From Petroclostridium xylanilyticum (GTDB lineage: Bacteria > Bacillota > Clostridia > SK-Y3), in the NCBI RefSeq assembly GCF_002252565.1, contig NZ_NPML01000007.1, positions 372,001 through 436,000 of the forward strand: DNA of 64,000 nucleotides, in the 5' to 3' direction. Shown here piece after piece: positions 8,419 to 17,539 of this stretch (position 1 is its first letter; each line of letters starts with the position of its first letter). The position numbers were made by a program, and so were the translations under genes. A model generated the notes under the pieces. It did not search any database. It was not told the DNA's origin and saw only the letters and a program-made list of their open reading frames with translations.

Positions 8419-10496
8419 TTTAGGCTCCTTTCATAACCGCAATCTTTATTAAAGCAATGAATTTTACGGGACTTTTTGGATGAATTTTTTATTAATATTC
8501 CACCGCATCGGGGACACGCCTCCTTTAAAGGCTCATCCCATGTCATAAATTCACATTGTGGATTATTTTCACACCCGTAATATTTTCTTCCTTTCCTGGT
8601 TTTTTTAACATATATTTTCCCTCTACATAAAGGACAATTAACACCTGCCTCTTCTAAAATAGGCTTGGCATTTCTACATTCAGGGAAACCTGGGCAAGCT
8701 AGAAATTTTCCATATCTGCCATGTTTAATAACCATATTTCTTCCACATTTTTCACACTTCTCATCAGTAACTTCATCCCGGATTTCTACATGTCCTATTT
8801 CATCTTCAGCATGTTTTAATGTATTTTCAAAAGGATTATAAAATTGCTTTAAAATATCTACCCAATTTTTATGCCCTTCTTCAATTTCATCCAATTGCTG
8901 TTCCATGTTTGCGGTAAATTCTACATCTACGATATCTTTGAAATATTCTTTCATGATATCAGTTATAATTTTACCTAATTCAGTAGGTTTTAGCTGCTTT
9001 TTTTCTCTTTCTACATAACCTCTTTCTATGATAGTAGTTATGATAGGTGCATAAGTGCTGGGACGGCCAATTCCCTTTTCCTCCAAGACTCTAATTAATG
9101 TTGCTTCGGTGTATCTTGGCGGTGGTTGTGTAAAATGCTGTTTAGGGTCAAGTTTTTTTAATTTTACTTTTTGGCCCTCAATCAGTTCTGGGATAGTATC
9201 TTCCTGGTCCTCAGACTCTTCATCCTTTCCTTCTACATATAAAACCATAAAACCCGGAAAGCGGATATTTGATCCACTGGCTTTAAAGATGTAATCTTTT
9301 GCTTCAATATCTACATTTAGTGTGTCAAAAACTGCAGATTTCATCTGGCTTGCCAAAAAACGCTCCCATATGAGTTTATATAATTTATACTGATCAGGCT
9401 TTAAAGAATCCTTCAGCTGGGCCGGCTCTAAAAATACATCTGTAGGCCGGATTGCCTCATGAGCATCCTGTGCACCTTTTTTACTTTTATACTGTTTAGG
9501 ACTTTGAGGGACGTATTCTTTACCGAATTTTTTTTCAATAAATTGCCGTGCAGCATCTTGCGCCTCATTAGATATCCGGGTGGAATCAGTTCTCATGTAA
9601 GTAATTAACCCTATCGTTCCCTGTCCCTTAATATCTACTCCTTCATATAGCTGTTGAGCAGCCATCATCGTCCTTTTAGCGGTAAACCCTAACTTTCTTG
9701 AGGCTTCCTGCTGTAAGGTACTGGTTATAAAAGGTGGAGCAGGTGCTCTTTTTCTTTCCCCTTTTTTCACCTGGGTGACAGTATACTGCGCATTTTTTAA
9801 TTGCGATATGACTCTATCTACATCTTGTTGATTGCCTAACTCTATTTTACCCTCTTTAGAGCCGTGAAATCTTGCTTCAAAAGTTTCAGCAGACTGTTCG
9901 CTTACCAGCGTCGCCCCAATCGTCCAATATTCTTGAGAAACAAAAGATTCAATCTCTTCCTCCCTATCACAAATTAATCGTGTGGCTACTGATTGAACTC
10001 TTCCCGCACTCAAGCCTTTTCTCACTTTTCTCCATAAAAGGGGACTAAGCTTATATCCTACAATTCTATCCAATATTCTGCGGGCTTGTTGAGCGTTTAC
10101 CAGATTTTCGTCAATCTCCCTGGGCGCTTTAATTGCATTTTGAACAGCTGATTTTGTAATTTCATTAAATACTATTCTACATTTTTGATTTTCATCTATT
10201 TCAAGGACCTTAGCCAGATGCCAAGATATTGCTTCGCCTTCACGGTCAGGGTCAGTAGCAAGATATACTTTATCGGAACTTTTTGCTTCCTTTTTTAACT
10301 GGCTTAAAAGTTCACCTTTTCCCCTTATCGTAATATATTTTGGCTCAAAATTATGCTGAATATCTACACCCATTTGGCTTTTTGGCAAATCGCGCAAGTG
10401 TCCCATAGAAGCTAGAACTTTAAAGTTTTTTCCCAAATATTTCTTTATAGTTTTTGCTTTCGCAGGAGACTCCACAATCACAAGATAACTTGACAT
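8415..10496 (-). CDS. topA: DNA topoisomerase I
   Basis: Type IA topoisomerase relaxing negative supercoils, about 693 residues. The Toprim domain starts at once ([19 protein letters not shown]) and has the DPDREGE metal-binding triad; the nicking tyrosine is in [12 protein letters not shown] near residue 300. Three four-cysteine zinc ribbons form the C-terminus (CEKC...CPGFPEC, CPLC...CENNPQC, CPRC...CFNKDC). I place the start at the ATG at 10496, preceded by GGGAGGGAAAAAA, rather than 11 codons upstream. Likely co-transcribed with dprA upstream and trmFO downstream. Confidence 0.97.
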   Translation of the reverse strand: MSSYLVIVESPAKAKTIKKYLGKNFKVLASMGHLRDLPKSQMGVDIQHNFEPKYITIRGKGELLSQLKKEAKSSDKVYLATDPDREGEAISWHLAKVLEIDENQKCRIVFNEITKSAVQNAIKAPREIDENLVNAQQARRILDRIVGYKLSPLLWRKVRKGLSAGRVQSVATRLICDREEEIESFVSQEYWTIGATLVSEQSAETFEARFHGSKEGKIELGNQQDVDRVISQLKNAQYTVTQVKKGERKRAPAPPFITSTLQQEASRKLGFTAKRTMMAAQQLYEGVDIKGQGTIGLITYMRTDSTRISNEAQDAARQFIEKKFGKEYVPQSPKQYKSKKGAQDAHEAIRPTDVFLEPAQLKDSLKPDQYKLYKLIWERFLASQMKSAVFDTLNVDIEAKDYIFKASGSNIRFPGFMVLYVEGKDEESEDQEDTIPELIEGQKVKLKKLDPKQHFTQPPPRYTEATLIRVLEEKGIGRPSTYAPIITTIIERGYVEREKKQLKPTELGKIITDIMKEYFKDIVDVEFTANMEQQLDEIEEGHKNWVDILKQFYNPFENTLKHAEDEIGHVEIRDEVTDEKCEKCGRNMVIKHGRYGKFLACPGFPECRNAKPILEEAGVNCPLCRGKIYVKKTRKGRKYYGCENNPQCEFMTWDEPLKEACPRCGGILIKNSSKKSRKIHCFNKDCGYERSLK

Positions 10497-10567
10497 TTTT
10501 TTCCCTCCCAAATCCAATGGATAGTACAAGCAATAAAATACTATCTAATCCCAGGTAAAACAAAATA

Positions 10568-11680
10568 TTAAAATTGATTAGTTGTAACAAAATATTTACC
10601 TGGGATTTGTGAAATCAAACCCTTCATTTCCAATAACGTTAAAATAGCATTTATCTTTTGTACGCTATACTCTAAGTTCCTACATAATTCATCTATATGT
10701 ACAGGAGTAGTTGATAAATGACTAATCACTACTTTTTCTTCATCAGACAAATTCCCATACATGGAATATTCTTTACTTTTCAGACTATTATTAGTATTAC
10801 ATAATTCCATATTATTAATCGGCAGCTCTTCTAATATATCTTCAATACAAGTAACTATTTTGGCTCCCTGTTTTATTAAATTGTTGGACCCTTTACTATA
10901 AAGACTATCAATATTTCCAGGAACAGCAAAAACATCCCTGCCCTGTTCTAAAGCAAAATCTACGGTAATAAGTGATCCGCTCTTTTCTCCTGCCTCTACC
11001 ACAATGACTCCACAAGAGAGCCCGCTGATAATCCTGTTTCGTGCCGGAAAATTAGCCGGACTTGGATGTGTCCCCGGCGGATACTCGGATATAATAGCTC
11101 CGCTCTTTTCTATGTAACGCATGAGTTCTGCATTTTCCCGGGGATATACAATATCAACCCCACATCCTAAAACAGCTACCGTCTTTTTTCCAGCTTTTAG
11201 CGCTCCTCTATGGGCACTGGTATCAATCCCCCTGGCTGCACCACTGACAATAATGATATCTCTTTGCGCAAGTTGATAAGAAAGCTTCTCTGCGATATTA
11301 ATTCCATAAGGAGAGGCTTTTCGTGACCCAATTACAGCAACTGTTGCAATATTGCATGAAGGCAGTTCCCCCTTAACATAGAGAATACCTGGCGGATCAT
11401 AAATATTTCTTAACCTTTCAGGATATCTTTCGTCCCGGATGGTGATAACATCAATTCTCAACCTGCTGATGTCCTTGAATATTTTCTCAGCTTTATCCAA
11501 ATTTTTACTGCTGATATTGGCAATATCCTGGTCATTAAGCACATCTACACATTTTAAATCACTTTTAGAAGCATTCCACACTTCTTTTGGATTTTGAAAT
11601 ACTTGTAGAATTTTTGAAATCTTGATGCTCCCTATCCCGGGAATGCTGGTTAACCATAGCCAATATTTTAATTCCTCCAT
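10568..11680 (-). CDS. dprA: DNA-processing protein DprA (Smf)
   Basis: 370 residues. Loads RecA on incoming single-stranded DNA during natural transformation; widely present also in species not known to be competent. The N-terminus has a helix-hairpin-helix (LTSIPGIGSIKISKIL); the Rossmann core has VIGSRKASPYG and SGAARGIDTSAHRGAL with FPARNRIISGLS; the C-terminal 60 residues look like the DprA winged helix. Followed by topA, as usual in Firmicutes. Confidence 0.95.
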   Translation of the reverse strand: MEELKYWLWLTSIPGIGSIKISKILQVFQNPKEVWNASKSDLKCVDVLNDQDIANISSKNLDKAEKIFKDISRLRIDVITIRDERYPERLRNIYDPPGILYVKGELPSCNIATVAVIGSRKASPYGINIAEKLSYQLAQRDIIIVSGAARGIDTSAHRGALKAGKKTVAVLGCGVDIVYPRENAELMRYIEKSGAIISEYPPGTHPSPANFPARNRIISGLSCGVIVVEAGEKSGSLITVDFALEQGRDVFAVPGNIDSLYSKGSNNLIKQGAKIVTCIEDILEELPINNMELCNTNNSLKSKEYSMYGNLSDEEKVVISHLSTTPVHIDELCRNLEYSVQKINAILTLLEMKGLISQIPGKYFVTTNQF

Positions 11681-11713
11681 ATGCTGCCCCCAATATGTGT
11701 CAAAAATTCAGAT

Positions 11714-11820
11714 GAACTGCCACACCGGGCACACCCGGCACAAATAATGATGAAAATATGCTAAACCGGACTTTTTTGTGGTTTCGGTTTTACTCCCCAC
11801 TCCCCACTATTTTCATATTA
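11714..11820 (+). repeat. R1 modular repeat, copy E (palindrome module missing)
   Basis: Carries the first module (ACCGGGCACACCCGGCACAA...AATATGC) joined directly to the third (TAAACCGGACTTTTTT...GGTTTCGGTTTTACTCCCCAC). The GGGGAC palindrome module present between them in copies C and D is cleanly absent, leaving a single TGC where those copies have TGC on both sides. Confidence 0.85.
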
Positions 11821-11850
11821 GATGTATAAATTCACATTCTACACTACTAT

Positions 11851-11923
11851 AAAAAATCCTTCCTGTAAAGTGCTTTTTTATATATCTAAACCCAAATTTA
11901 GATTTGACACTTTACAGGAAGGA
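11851..11923 (-). terminator. Intrinsic terminator with nested stems after TrmH-family gene
   Basis: Perfect 16-bp outer stem (11857-11872 with 11908-11923) enclosing a second TCTAAA/TTTAGA stem; on the minus strand it is followed by ATTTTTTAT. Starts 1 bp after the stop of the methyltransferase gene. Confidence 0.8.
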
Positions 11924-11924
11924 C

Positions 11925-12731
11925 TCACATCATCCGTTGCCTTACTACCTCATACATTAATATTCCAGACGCTATACCCGCATTTAATGATTCTGCCTGA
12001 CCTATTATCGGGATTTTCACTAAATAATCCGAAAGTTTAATTACCTCGTCAGATATTCCGTTAGCTTCATTTCCAACAACAATGACAACTCCTTTTTTCA
12101 TGTCTACATCAAAGTGATAGACAGAGTTGGACAGGTACCCGGAAATAACACACAGCCCCATTTGCTTAAAATAAAGTAAAGCTTCAACAGTATCCTCAAT
12201 CTTGATAATAGGTAAATGAAATAACGATCCCATTGTCGCACGTACTGTCTTAGGATTATATACATCTACACATCCTTTAGATAATATTACAGCATCTGCC
12301 CCCGCCGCATCTGCCGTTCTTATAATTGTCCCCATATTTCCCGGATCCTGTACGCCGTCACAAAAAATGTAAAAAGATAAATTTGTTTTATTAATAATTT
12401 CTCTGATGGAGTATAACTTAGTAGAAACAACTCCAAGAATACCTTGTGGTGTTTCTGTATGAGAAATATCTTTAAACATTCGGTCGTTAAGCTTATATAT
12501 TTTAATGTCACTTTTAGAAATCAATTCTAAAATTTCACTATTATCTCTCTGTCCTAAAAAGCTGTCATTTATCACAATGGTATTAACAGGTGCAGAAGAC
12601 TGAAGTGCATCCTTTATTAAACGCGCTCCCTCTATTACAAATTCATTGTACTTCTCCCTGTAACTTTTAGAACCAAGAGACTTTATATGCTTAAAGATTT
12701 TATTTGCAGTACTGGTAATTTCAATGTACAT
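11925..12731 (-). CDS. TrmH/SpoU-family RNA 2'-O-methyltransferase
   Basis: 268 residues. N-terminal L30e-like substrate-binding region (about 1-100) and SPOUT methyltransferase domain with knot motifs GTIIRTADAAGADAV, VVIVGNEANGISDEV and KIPIIGQAESLNAGIASGI (AdoMet binding). It methylates a ribose 2'-OH in rRNA or tRNA; the target cannot be read from sequence. Most like the YsgA/TsnR-type members common near pheST or infC in Firmicutes; here it lies downstream of the potassium genes, 18 bp after ktrA, so probably in one operon with them. Confidence 0.9.
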   Translation of the reverse strand: MYIEITSTANKIFKHIKSLGSKSYREKYNEFVIEGARLIKDALQSSAPVNTIVINDSFLGQRDNSEILELISKSDIKIYKLNDRMFKDISHTETPQGILGVVSTKLYSIREIINKTNLSFYIFCDGVQDPGNMGTIIRTADAAGADAVILSKGCVDVYNPKTVRATMGSLFHLPIIKIEDTVEALLYFKQMGLCVISGYLSNSVYHFDVDMKKGVVIVVGNEANGISDEVIKLSDYLVKIPIIGQAESLNAGIASGILMYEVVRQRMM

Positions 12732-12749
12732 AGCTATTTTTTCTCCCGG

Positions 12750-13397
12750 TTACCTTCTGTCTAATTTGTTAAGGTCATCATTCGATCCAATGACCACTAA
12801 AACGTCATCCTGCCTTATTACATCATCTGCTTTGGGTGATATGTTAATTTCTGTACCGTTTTTGATAGCCATAATATTAATACCATACCTGACCCTGACG
12901 TTGAGTTCTTTTAAAGTCTTACCTTCCCAATGCTCGGGCGCAGTAATTTCCATAATGCTATAATCAGGGGACAGCTCAATATAGTCAAGGATATTAGTGG
13001 AAACAAGGTTGTGTGCCACCCTAACTCCCATGTCCCTTTCGGGGAGTATTACCCTGTCGGCACCTACCCTGCTTAATACCTTTGCATGAAGTTCACTTTG
13101 GGCCTTGGCAAGTATATATTTTACTCCCATCTCTTTTAAGAGTACCGTCACAAGAATACTCGACTCCATGTTTCCTCCAATGGCAACAACTGCAACATCA
13201 AAGTTTCTAATTCCAAGAGACTTTAAAACATTTTCATCGGTAACGTCTCCTGCAACAGCATGGGTTACATATTCAGATATATCCTGTATGATTTCTTCAT
13301 TTTCGTCAATGGCCAAGACTTCATTGCCCAGTTCGTACAAGGTTTTAGCTACACTTCGTCCAAACCTTCCAATCCCTATTACAACAAAAGAACTCAT
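12750..13397 (-). CDS. ktrA: Potassium uptake regulatory subunit KtrA/TrkA
   Basis: 215 residues, cytosolic RCK protein that gates the KtrB channel. N-terminal Rossmann fold with GIGRFGRSVAKTL and an acidic ribose-binding turn (AIDENEE), then a TrkA_C (RCK_C) domain from about 140 (LKELNVRVRYGINIMAIKNG) that in Firmicutes relatives binds cyclic di-AMP. Directly follows the membrane subunit, 14 bp apart. Confidence 0.93.
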   Translation of the reverse strand: MSSFVVIGIGRFGRSVAKTLYELGNEVLAIDENEEIIQDISEYVTHAVAGDVTDENVLKSLGIRNFDVAVVAIGGNMESSILVTVLLKEMGVKYILAKAQSELHAKVLSRVGADRVILPERDMGVRVAHNLVSTNILDYIELSPDYSIMEITAPEHWEGKTLKELNVRVRYGINIMAIKNGTEINISPKADDVIRQDDVLVVIGSNDDLNKLDRR

Positions 13398-13411
13398 AGT
13401 ATTCCCTCCTT

Positions 13412-14782
13412 TTATCCAACCATTACTTTACCTTCAGGATATTTATATTTTGCATTTGATTTTTGCATCTTAATCGTAAGGGCAAGTCCCATGGTGAGCA
13501 CACCTACTCTTCCCAGGAACATGGTAATAATAAGAGCAATTTTGCTTGCAGTATTAAGGTTAGGTGTAATCCCAAGGGATAAACCCACCGTGCCAAAGGC
13601 TGACACTGCTTCAAATATTTGTTCTATAAAAGTTGCCTTTTCAAATATTGATAAAACTGTTGTTGTAACTATAACAATACCAAGGCTTATTACAACAATG
13701 GCTAATGATCTTAGTACTACTTCGGTGTTTAGCCTTCTTTTAAACATGTTTGTATCTTCGGACCCTTTTAATACCGAGAGTACAGCAAAGAAAAGTACAC
13801 CGGCAGTTGCAGTTTTTATACCACCTGCGGTAGAACCGGGAGACCCACCGATAAACATAAGAATAATGGTTATAAATTTTGAAGCATTGGTTAAATCCGG
13901 CAATGACAGGGTATTAAATCCTGCTGTCCTGGGTGTAACCGATTGAAACATTGCCGCAAGTATCTTCCCTTTCATACTTAATGGCTGTAGTGTTTTGGGG
14001 TTATTAAACTCCAGCAGGAAGAAGATGATAAATCCAAAAACAAGCAGGATTGCGGTCACAACCAGTACCAGTTTTGTGTGTAACTTTAATCCTCTAAAGC
14101 TTCTTACTCTGTAGATATCTTCCCATACTGAAAAGCCTAATCCTCCAATCACAATTAAAGCCATAATAGTTAGGTTTACAACCGTATCATCAACATAGGA
14201 TACCAAGCTGCTAAACTTTCCTTTATCTCCCATCAAATCAAATCCGGCATTACAAAAGGCCGAAATAGAGTGAAAGATTCCTTTGTAAATTCCAAGCGCC
14301 AATCCATATTCACTGGCAAACTTTATTGATAAAATTAATGCCCCTGCACCTTCAAACAATAAGGTACCCAGCAGAATTTGTCTGGTAAGCCTTACCATCC
14401 CTTCCAAGCTATACTGGTTAAGAGATTCTGCTATTAGCAATCTTTCTTTTAAGCCAATTCTACGCCCAAGTATTAGCGAAAATAGTGTAGCCATTGTCAT
14501 AAAACCAAGACCGCCTATCTGTATAAGAGAAAGAATAACCACCTGTCCAAAGATAGTCCAGTGAGTATAGGTATCTACCACTACCAACCCTGTAACACAT
14601 ACAGCTGAGGTTGCAGTAAATAGCGCATTGATAAATCCGATACTATTTCCATTCCTGGATGCTATAGGAAGGGTTAGCAATACAGCGCCAATCAAAATAA
14701 CTGATGCAAATCCAAGGGGAATAACTTGTGTAGGAGTAAAATTTAACAGACGACTTAGATTCTTTATTATAATGACAATCAC
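13412..14782 (-). CDS. ktrB: Potassium uptake channel subunit KtrB/TrkH
   Basis: 456 residues, polytopic membrane protein of the SKT superfamily with four pore loops: TSAVCVTGL, SAFCNAGFD, TPRTAGFN and SAFGTVGLS each provide a selectivity-filter glycine. Moves K+ (with Na+ coupling in relatives). The longest frame opens with GTG at 14782, but that codon overlaps the AAGAAGGTGA ribosome site; an ATT at 14773 has better spacing (see findings). Operon with ktrA. Confidence 0.94.
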   Translation of the reverse strand: MIVIIIKNLSRLLNFTPTQVIPLGFASVILIGAVLLTLPIASRNGNSIGFINALFTATSAVCVTGLVVVDTYTHWTIFGQVVILSLIQIGGLGFMTMATLFSLILGRRIGLKERLLIAESLNQYSLEGMVRLTRQILLGTLLFEGAGALILSIKFASEYGLALGIYKGIFHSISAFCNAGFDLMGDKGKFSSLVSYVDDTVVNLTIMALIVIGGLGFSVWEDIYRVRSFRGLKLHTKLVLVVTAILLVFGFIIFFLLEFNNPKTLQPLSMKGKILAAMFQSVTPRTAGFNTLSLPDLTNASKFITIILMFIGGSPGSTAGGIKTATAGVLFFAVLSVLKGSEDTNMFKRRLNTEVVLRSLAIVVISLGIVIVTTTVLSIFEKATFIEQIFEAVSAFGTVGLSLGITPNLNTASKIALIITMFLGRVGVLTMGLALTIKMQKSNAKYKYPEGKVMVG

Positions 14783-14909
14783 CTTCTTTGTTATACTCCG
14801 CAGCCATTCAAAATTTAATTATAATTTCAAGGTATCTATAGTATAACCAAAAATTATTTAATATGTCGCCCTTCAAGGCAGTTTTTCTAACACAGCCGTT
14901 AAAAATTCA

Positions 14910-14933
14910 AATAGACCCGTCTCCGGGCCTATC
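14910..14933 (-). terminator. Terminator of infC-rpmI-rplT operon
   Basis: GC-rich interrupted stem (ATAGACCCG with CGGGCCTAT, TCTC loop) about 37 bp after the rplT stop, followed on the minus strand by TTGAATTTTT. Confidence 0.6.
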
Positions 14934-14969
14934 TAACAAAATTTATATATAGTCGTAATATATAACATA

Positions 14970-15323
14970 TTATAAACTTGCTTTAGCTCTTTCAACCAAT
15001 TGTGCAAAAGCTTGTGCATCATTTACAGCAAGCTCGGCAAGCATTTTTCTATTCATCTGAATGCCGGCATTTTTTAAACCGTTAATAAATTTACTATAGG
15101 TTAAGCCATTCATTCTAGAAGCGGCATTGATTCTGGAAATCCAAAGCTTTCTGAAATCTCTCTTCTTTCTCTTTCTTCCTACATATGCATAAACAAGGGA
15201 TTTCATTACTGCCTGATTAGCAGTTCTAAAAAGCTTGCTCTTTGCACCTCTATACCCTTTAGCAAGTTTTAATATTTTTTTTCGTCTTTTTCTTGTATGC
15301 ATTGCGCCTTTTACTCTAGCCAT
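14970..15323 (-). CDS. rplT: 50S ribosomal protein L20
   Basis: 117 residues, family length, very basic. Early 23S rRNA-binding assembly protein and, in Firmicutes, the feedback regulator that binds the infC leader. Begins [19 protein letters not shown] and contains the conserved [14 protein letters not shown] stretch. Last gene of the infC-rpmI-rplT operon. Confidence 0.99.
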   Translation of the reverse strand: MARVKGAMHTRKRRKKILKLAKGYRGAKSKLFRTANQAVMKSLVYAYVGRKRKKRDFRKLWISRINAASRMNGLTYSKFINGLKNAGIQMNRKMLAELAVNDAQAFAQLVERAKASL

Positions 15324-15353
15324 TTAGTTAGTCCTCCTTCGATTCCTTCTTAT

Positions 15354-15551
15354 TTATTTATAAGGTATTAACTTCTTTACTACTGCCTCATTTGCAGAAC
15401 TGGCATAAGCTGTCTTTCTCAAGTTTCTCTTCCTTTTTGTTGATTTTTTTGTAAGAATGTGACTCTTAAAAGCCTTTGCTCTCTTTACTTTACCAGACTT
15501 GGTAAGACTAAATCTTTTTGCAGCCCCTTTATGGGTTTTAATTTTGGGCAT
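15354..15551 (-). CDS. rpmI: 50S ribosomal protein L35
   Basis: 65 residues, family length. Small basic large-subunit protein with the [21 protein letters not shown] opening typical of L35. Second gene of the IF3-L35-L20 operon; 30 bp before rplT. Confidence 0.99.
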   Translation of the reverse strand: MPKIKTHKGAAKRFSLTKSGKVKRAKAFKSHILTKKSTKRKRNLRKTAYASSANEAVVKKLIPYK

Positions 15552-15758
15552 TTAGTACACTCCTCTCAAAGTTTCAAAAGTTATATTTATAGAATTTTTA
15601 CTATTTAAAGCCTTACTATAATAATAGTTCATGGTTCTTAGTTCATAGTTAAAACATTAATCCTATGAGCTAACTTAATCATACTTTATTTTAAATCAAA
15701 GAATGCAAGTGTAAAATATTGATTACGCTATACACATTTATAGTAAGACATTTTATAC

Positions 15759-16268
15759 TTATTGTTTAGGTGCTAAAAACATTGCCATATTTTTACCTTC
15801 AAGTTTTGGTTTTTTCTCCACAACTCCCAGTTCACTTACAGAATCTGCAAATCTTTGTAAAAGAGATTCACCTAATGAGGAATGATTAACTTCCCTTCCT
15901 CTAAACCGAACGGTAACTTTAACTTTATCACCGGCCTTAAGAAATTTTAATGCATGGTTAATTTTTGTGTTAAAGTCGTGTTCATCAATGGAAGGTGAAA
16001 TCCTAACTTCTTTAATATTCACCACATGCTGATTTTTTCGAGCTTCCTTTTCTTTCTTAGCTAACTCAAATTTATACTTACCGTAATCCATTATCCTGCA
16101 CACTGGCGGCGTCGCCTGAGGAGCAATTTTCACCAGGTCAAGGTTTTTAGAATTAGCTATCTTCTGCGCCTCTTTTGCAGACATAATTCCCAACTGAGAC
16201 CCGTCAACATCAATAAGCCGGATTTCTTTGTCTCTGATTTCCTCATTAATCATCAATTCTTTGCTAAT
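15759..16268 (-). CDS. infC: Translation initiation factor IF-3
   Basis: 169 residues from an ATT start at 16268. IF3 binds the 30S subunit and discriminates against non-canonical start codons; its own non-AUG start is a well-known autoregulatory device. The protein from ATT reads (M)SKELMINEEIRDKEIRLI, matching family N-termini, and AGGAGGTGC is 9 nt upstream. The longer frame to 16367 would translate the leader hairpin and is not credible. Domain signatures include KNLDLVKIAPQATPPVCRIMDYGK and the C-terminal KVTVRFRGRE. First gene of the operon. Confidence 0.97.
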   Translation of the reverse strand: MSKELMINEEIRDKEIRLIDVDGSQLGIMSAKEAQKIANSKNLDLVKIAPQATPPVCRIMDYGKYKFELAKKEKEARKNQHVVNIKEVRISPSIDEHDFNTKINHALKFLKAGDKVKVTVRFRGREVNHSSLGESLLQRFADSVSELGVVEKKPKLEGKNMAMFLAPKQ

Positions 16269-16295
16269 GGTAGTGCACCTCCTAAAAAATTTAAA

Positions 16296-16323
16296 TAAAA
16301 AATGGATGGACAAAGTCCATCCA
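16296..16323 (-). terminator. Attenuator hairpin in the infC leader
   Basis: Perfect 9-bp stem TGGATGGAC/GTCCATCCA (16303-16323) with a 3-nt loop, followed on the minus strand by TTTTTTATTT, placed immediately before the infC ribosome site. This is the position of the conditional terminator in the L20-responsive infC leaders of Firmicutes. Confidence 0.8.
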
Positions 16324-16433
16324 CTTATGTACAAAATAACCAACATCACATAAAACGTTAAAGCCAAATATTAACCTTACCAGTAAAAACCGTAAGGTGA
16401 GAAGTGGATGACTTCTTCTTTGTTTTCTAGACA
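16296..16433 (-). ncRNA. L20-type ribosomal-protein leader RNA of infC
   Basis: About 130-nt leader between the predicted start site near 16433 and infC. It contains an ACCTTAC/GTAAGGT stem (16374-16380 with 16392-16398), a GAAGT/ACTTC stem near 16411-16425 and the terminal attenuator. Known Firmicutes infC leaders terminate when L20 binds; that regulation is inferred here from position and structure. Confidence 0.65.
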
Positions 16434-16439
16434 TATATT

Positions 16440-16468
16440 ACTTTACCACTATATAATGGTGATGTCAA
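16440..16468 (-). promoter_or_regulatory. Sigma-A promoter of infC operon
   Basis: Perfect TTGACA (complement at 16463-16468), 17-bp spacer, TAAAGT (16440-16445). Start expected near 16433. Confidence 0.8.
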
Positions 16469-16531
16469 GAAATTTTCCGAAAATAGGTGTATATTTTTTA
16501 GTTTTCGAAAATTTAAATTTCAAGGGTAGCA

Positions 16532-16999
16532 TCAATAGCTACCCTCAAAAAAATGATTACTAAAACTGTAGTTCATACCCGAGTTGTTATCCCAGTTGTT
16601 CGCACCATCTTTGAATGCCATATTAATATTGCCATCTCTTTTTACAGGAAGTATCAGTTCAAAAGTCTGGTGACCAACTTTTTGCAGCGGATAGTATTCT
16701 ACATCTTCCCATTTAAGATTATTGCCGTAACCTACAATGGCATAGACATCTTGAGCTCCGCTTTTCGCCAGTAGTCCGTTATAGGATACTCGAAGCGCTC
16801 TGGAAACTTCCTGAAATTGTACACCATTATTTAAGTAAGAATCATAGGGTTGAGCTAGCTGTGTATCGTACAGCTCTGTCGAGAATTCTTCATTGAAGGA
16901 TCTAACTTTTGACGACCCTGGTTGTAAAACATCACCAGCATCGTTTTCTGCTATTCCATCATCTATTTTATTTCTAAAGAAAAAGTCAAAGAATCCCAT
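16532..16999 (-). CDS. Small intracellular protein with CBM25/53-like domain
   Basis: 155 residues. Residues 1-60 are low in conserved features (MGFFDFFFRNK, acidic linker). From about 62 the sequence (VSYNGLLAKSGAQDVYAIVG ... MAFKDGANNWDNNSGMNYSF) matches the pattern of starch-binding CBM25/CBM53 modules, including the hallmark WDNNSGMNY. No signal peptide or catalytic domain is visible, so it probably acts in the cytoplasm, perhaps on glycogen-like polymer (inference). Of two adjacent ATG codons, the second (16999) sits 7 nt from AGGAGG. A hairpin (about 16522-16546) overlaps the stop and may end the transcript. Its leader carries the conserved element also found upstream of flgB. Confidence 0.75.
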   Translation of the reverse strand: MGFFDFFFRNKIDDGIAENDAGDVLQPGSSKVRSFNEEFSTELYDTQLAQPYDSYLNNGVQFQEVSRALRVSYNGLLAKSGAQDVYAIVGYGNNLKWEDVEYYPLQKVGHQTFELILPVKRDGNINMAFKDGANNWDNNSGMNYSFSNHFFEGSY

Positions 17000-17080
17000 C
17001 ATCTTGCCTCCTATTAATTCTTATCCATATTCAGTTTGTTCATTTTTTACATAAATTATTTTGAGAATTTAAGTTAATTT

Positions 17081-17195
17081 TTATAATGAGCAAAGTTTAA
17101 AATTCAATATTTCCTTAATACAAACTTCGCAAATTTCATCGATAACTACATTAATTTATTTTTAACTTTAATATTGGTTATCGATATTTTAATGA
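17081..17195 (-). promoter_or_regulatory. Conserved leader element, CBM25-gene copy
   Basis: Minus strand: ATATCGATAACC...AATATTAAAG, TTAAAAATAAATTAATG, TAGTTATCGATGAAAT, then an imperfect stem (GCGAAGTTT with AAACTTTGC) and CATTATAA. The two ATCGATAAC/GTTATCGAT segments can also pair. Same architecture as 6558-6640 and 57880-57942 but with a different stem sequence. Ends 82 nt before the start codon. Confidence 0.5.
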
Positions 17196-17285
17196 ATCGA
17201 ATTTAGATTTTAGCAGGCAATATGGACGGTCCTGATATTCCCAAGACATCTCATCGAAAAATCAAATTTAATTTGGGCATAGAAA

Positions 17286-17362
17286 TGGTGGTCGCTACTG
17301 GACTTGAACCAGTGACCCCTTGCATGTCAAGCAAGTACTCTAACCAACTGAGCTAAGCGACC
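17286..17362 (-). tRNA. tRNA-Val (anticodon GAC)
   Basis: Reads GGTCGCT acceptor, D arm GCTCAGTTGGTTAGAGT, anticodon arm CTTGC-TTGACAT-GCAAG, T arm with TTCAAGT loop, AGCGACC acceptor partner and an encoded ACCA end. Anticodon GAC decodes GTC/GTT valine. Isolated gene. Confidence 0.97.
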
Positions 17363-17432
17363 ACGTAGTAATTATTATAATACATATTTTATAAATTGAC
17401 AACTATTTTTTGATAAATATTGATAAATTGAA

Positions 17433-17525
17433 CGTATATTTTATTTTTGAAGAATATTATTCCAGGCTCTAAGCCTTTCCGCAACGTTCTTTCCATAATA
17501 TTCTTCAAAAATATTAAATGCGCCC
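17433..17525 (-). repeat. R2 palindromic element, copy a
   Basis: Terminal inverted arms TTTGAAGAATATTAT (17446-17460) and ATAATATTCTTCAAA (about 17496-17509) around the core AGGCTCTAAGCCTTTCC, GCAACGTTC. Lies 15 bp after the stop of the ECF gene. Other copies at 38767-38860, 49463-49707 and 51696-51760. Confidence 0.85.
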
Positions 17526-17539
17526 TGATAAATTTCAAA

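Noticed and set aside
14783-14969. Cyclic di-AMP (ydaO/yuaA) riboswitch before the ktrB-ktrA genes.
   Set aside because: The space is under 190 bp, mostly taken by the rplT terminator, and lacks the conserved ydaO core.
17101-17130. Sigma-28 promoter (TAAA-N15-GCCGATAA) in the CBM25 and PHP leaders, suggested by GTTATCGATG.
   Set aside because: Only the CGAT core matches, and TAAA at proper spacing is missing in the PHP copy; kept only as a weak alternative for the flgB copy.
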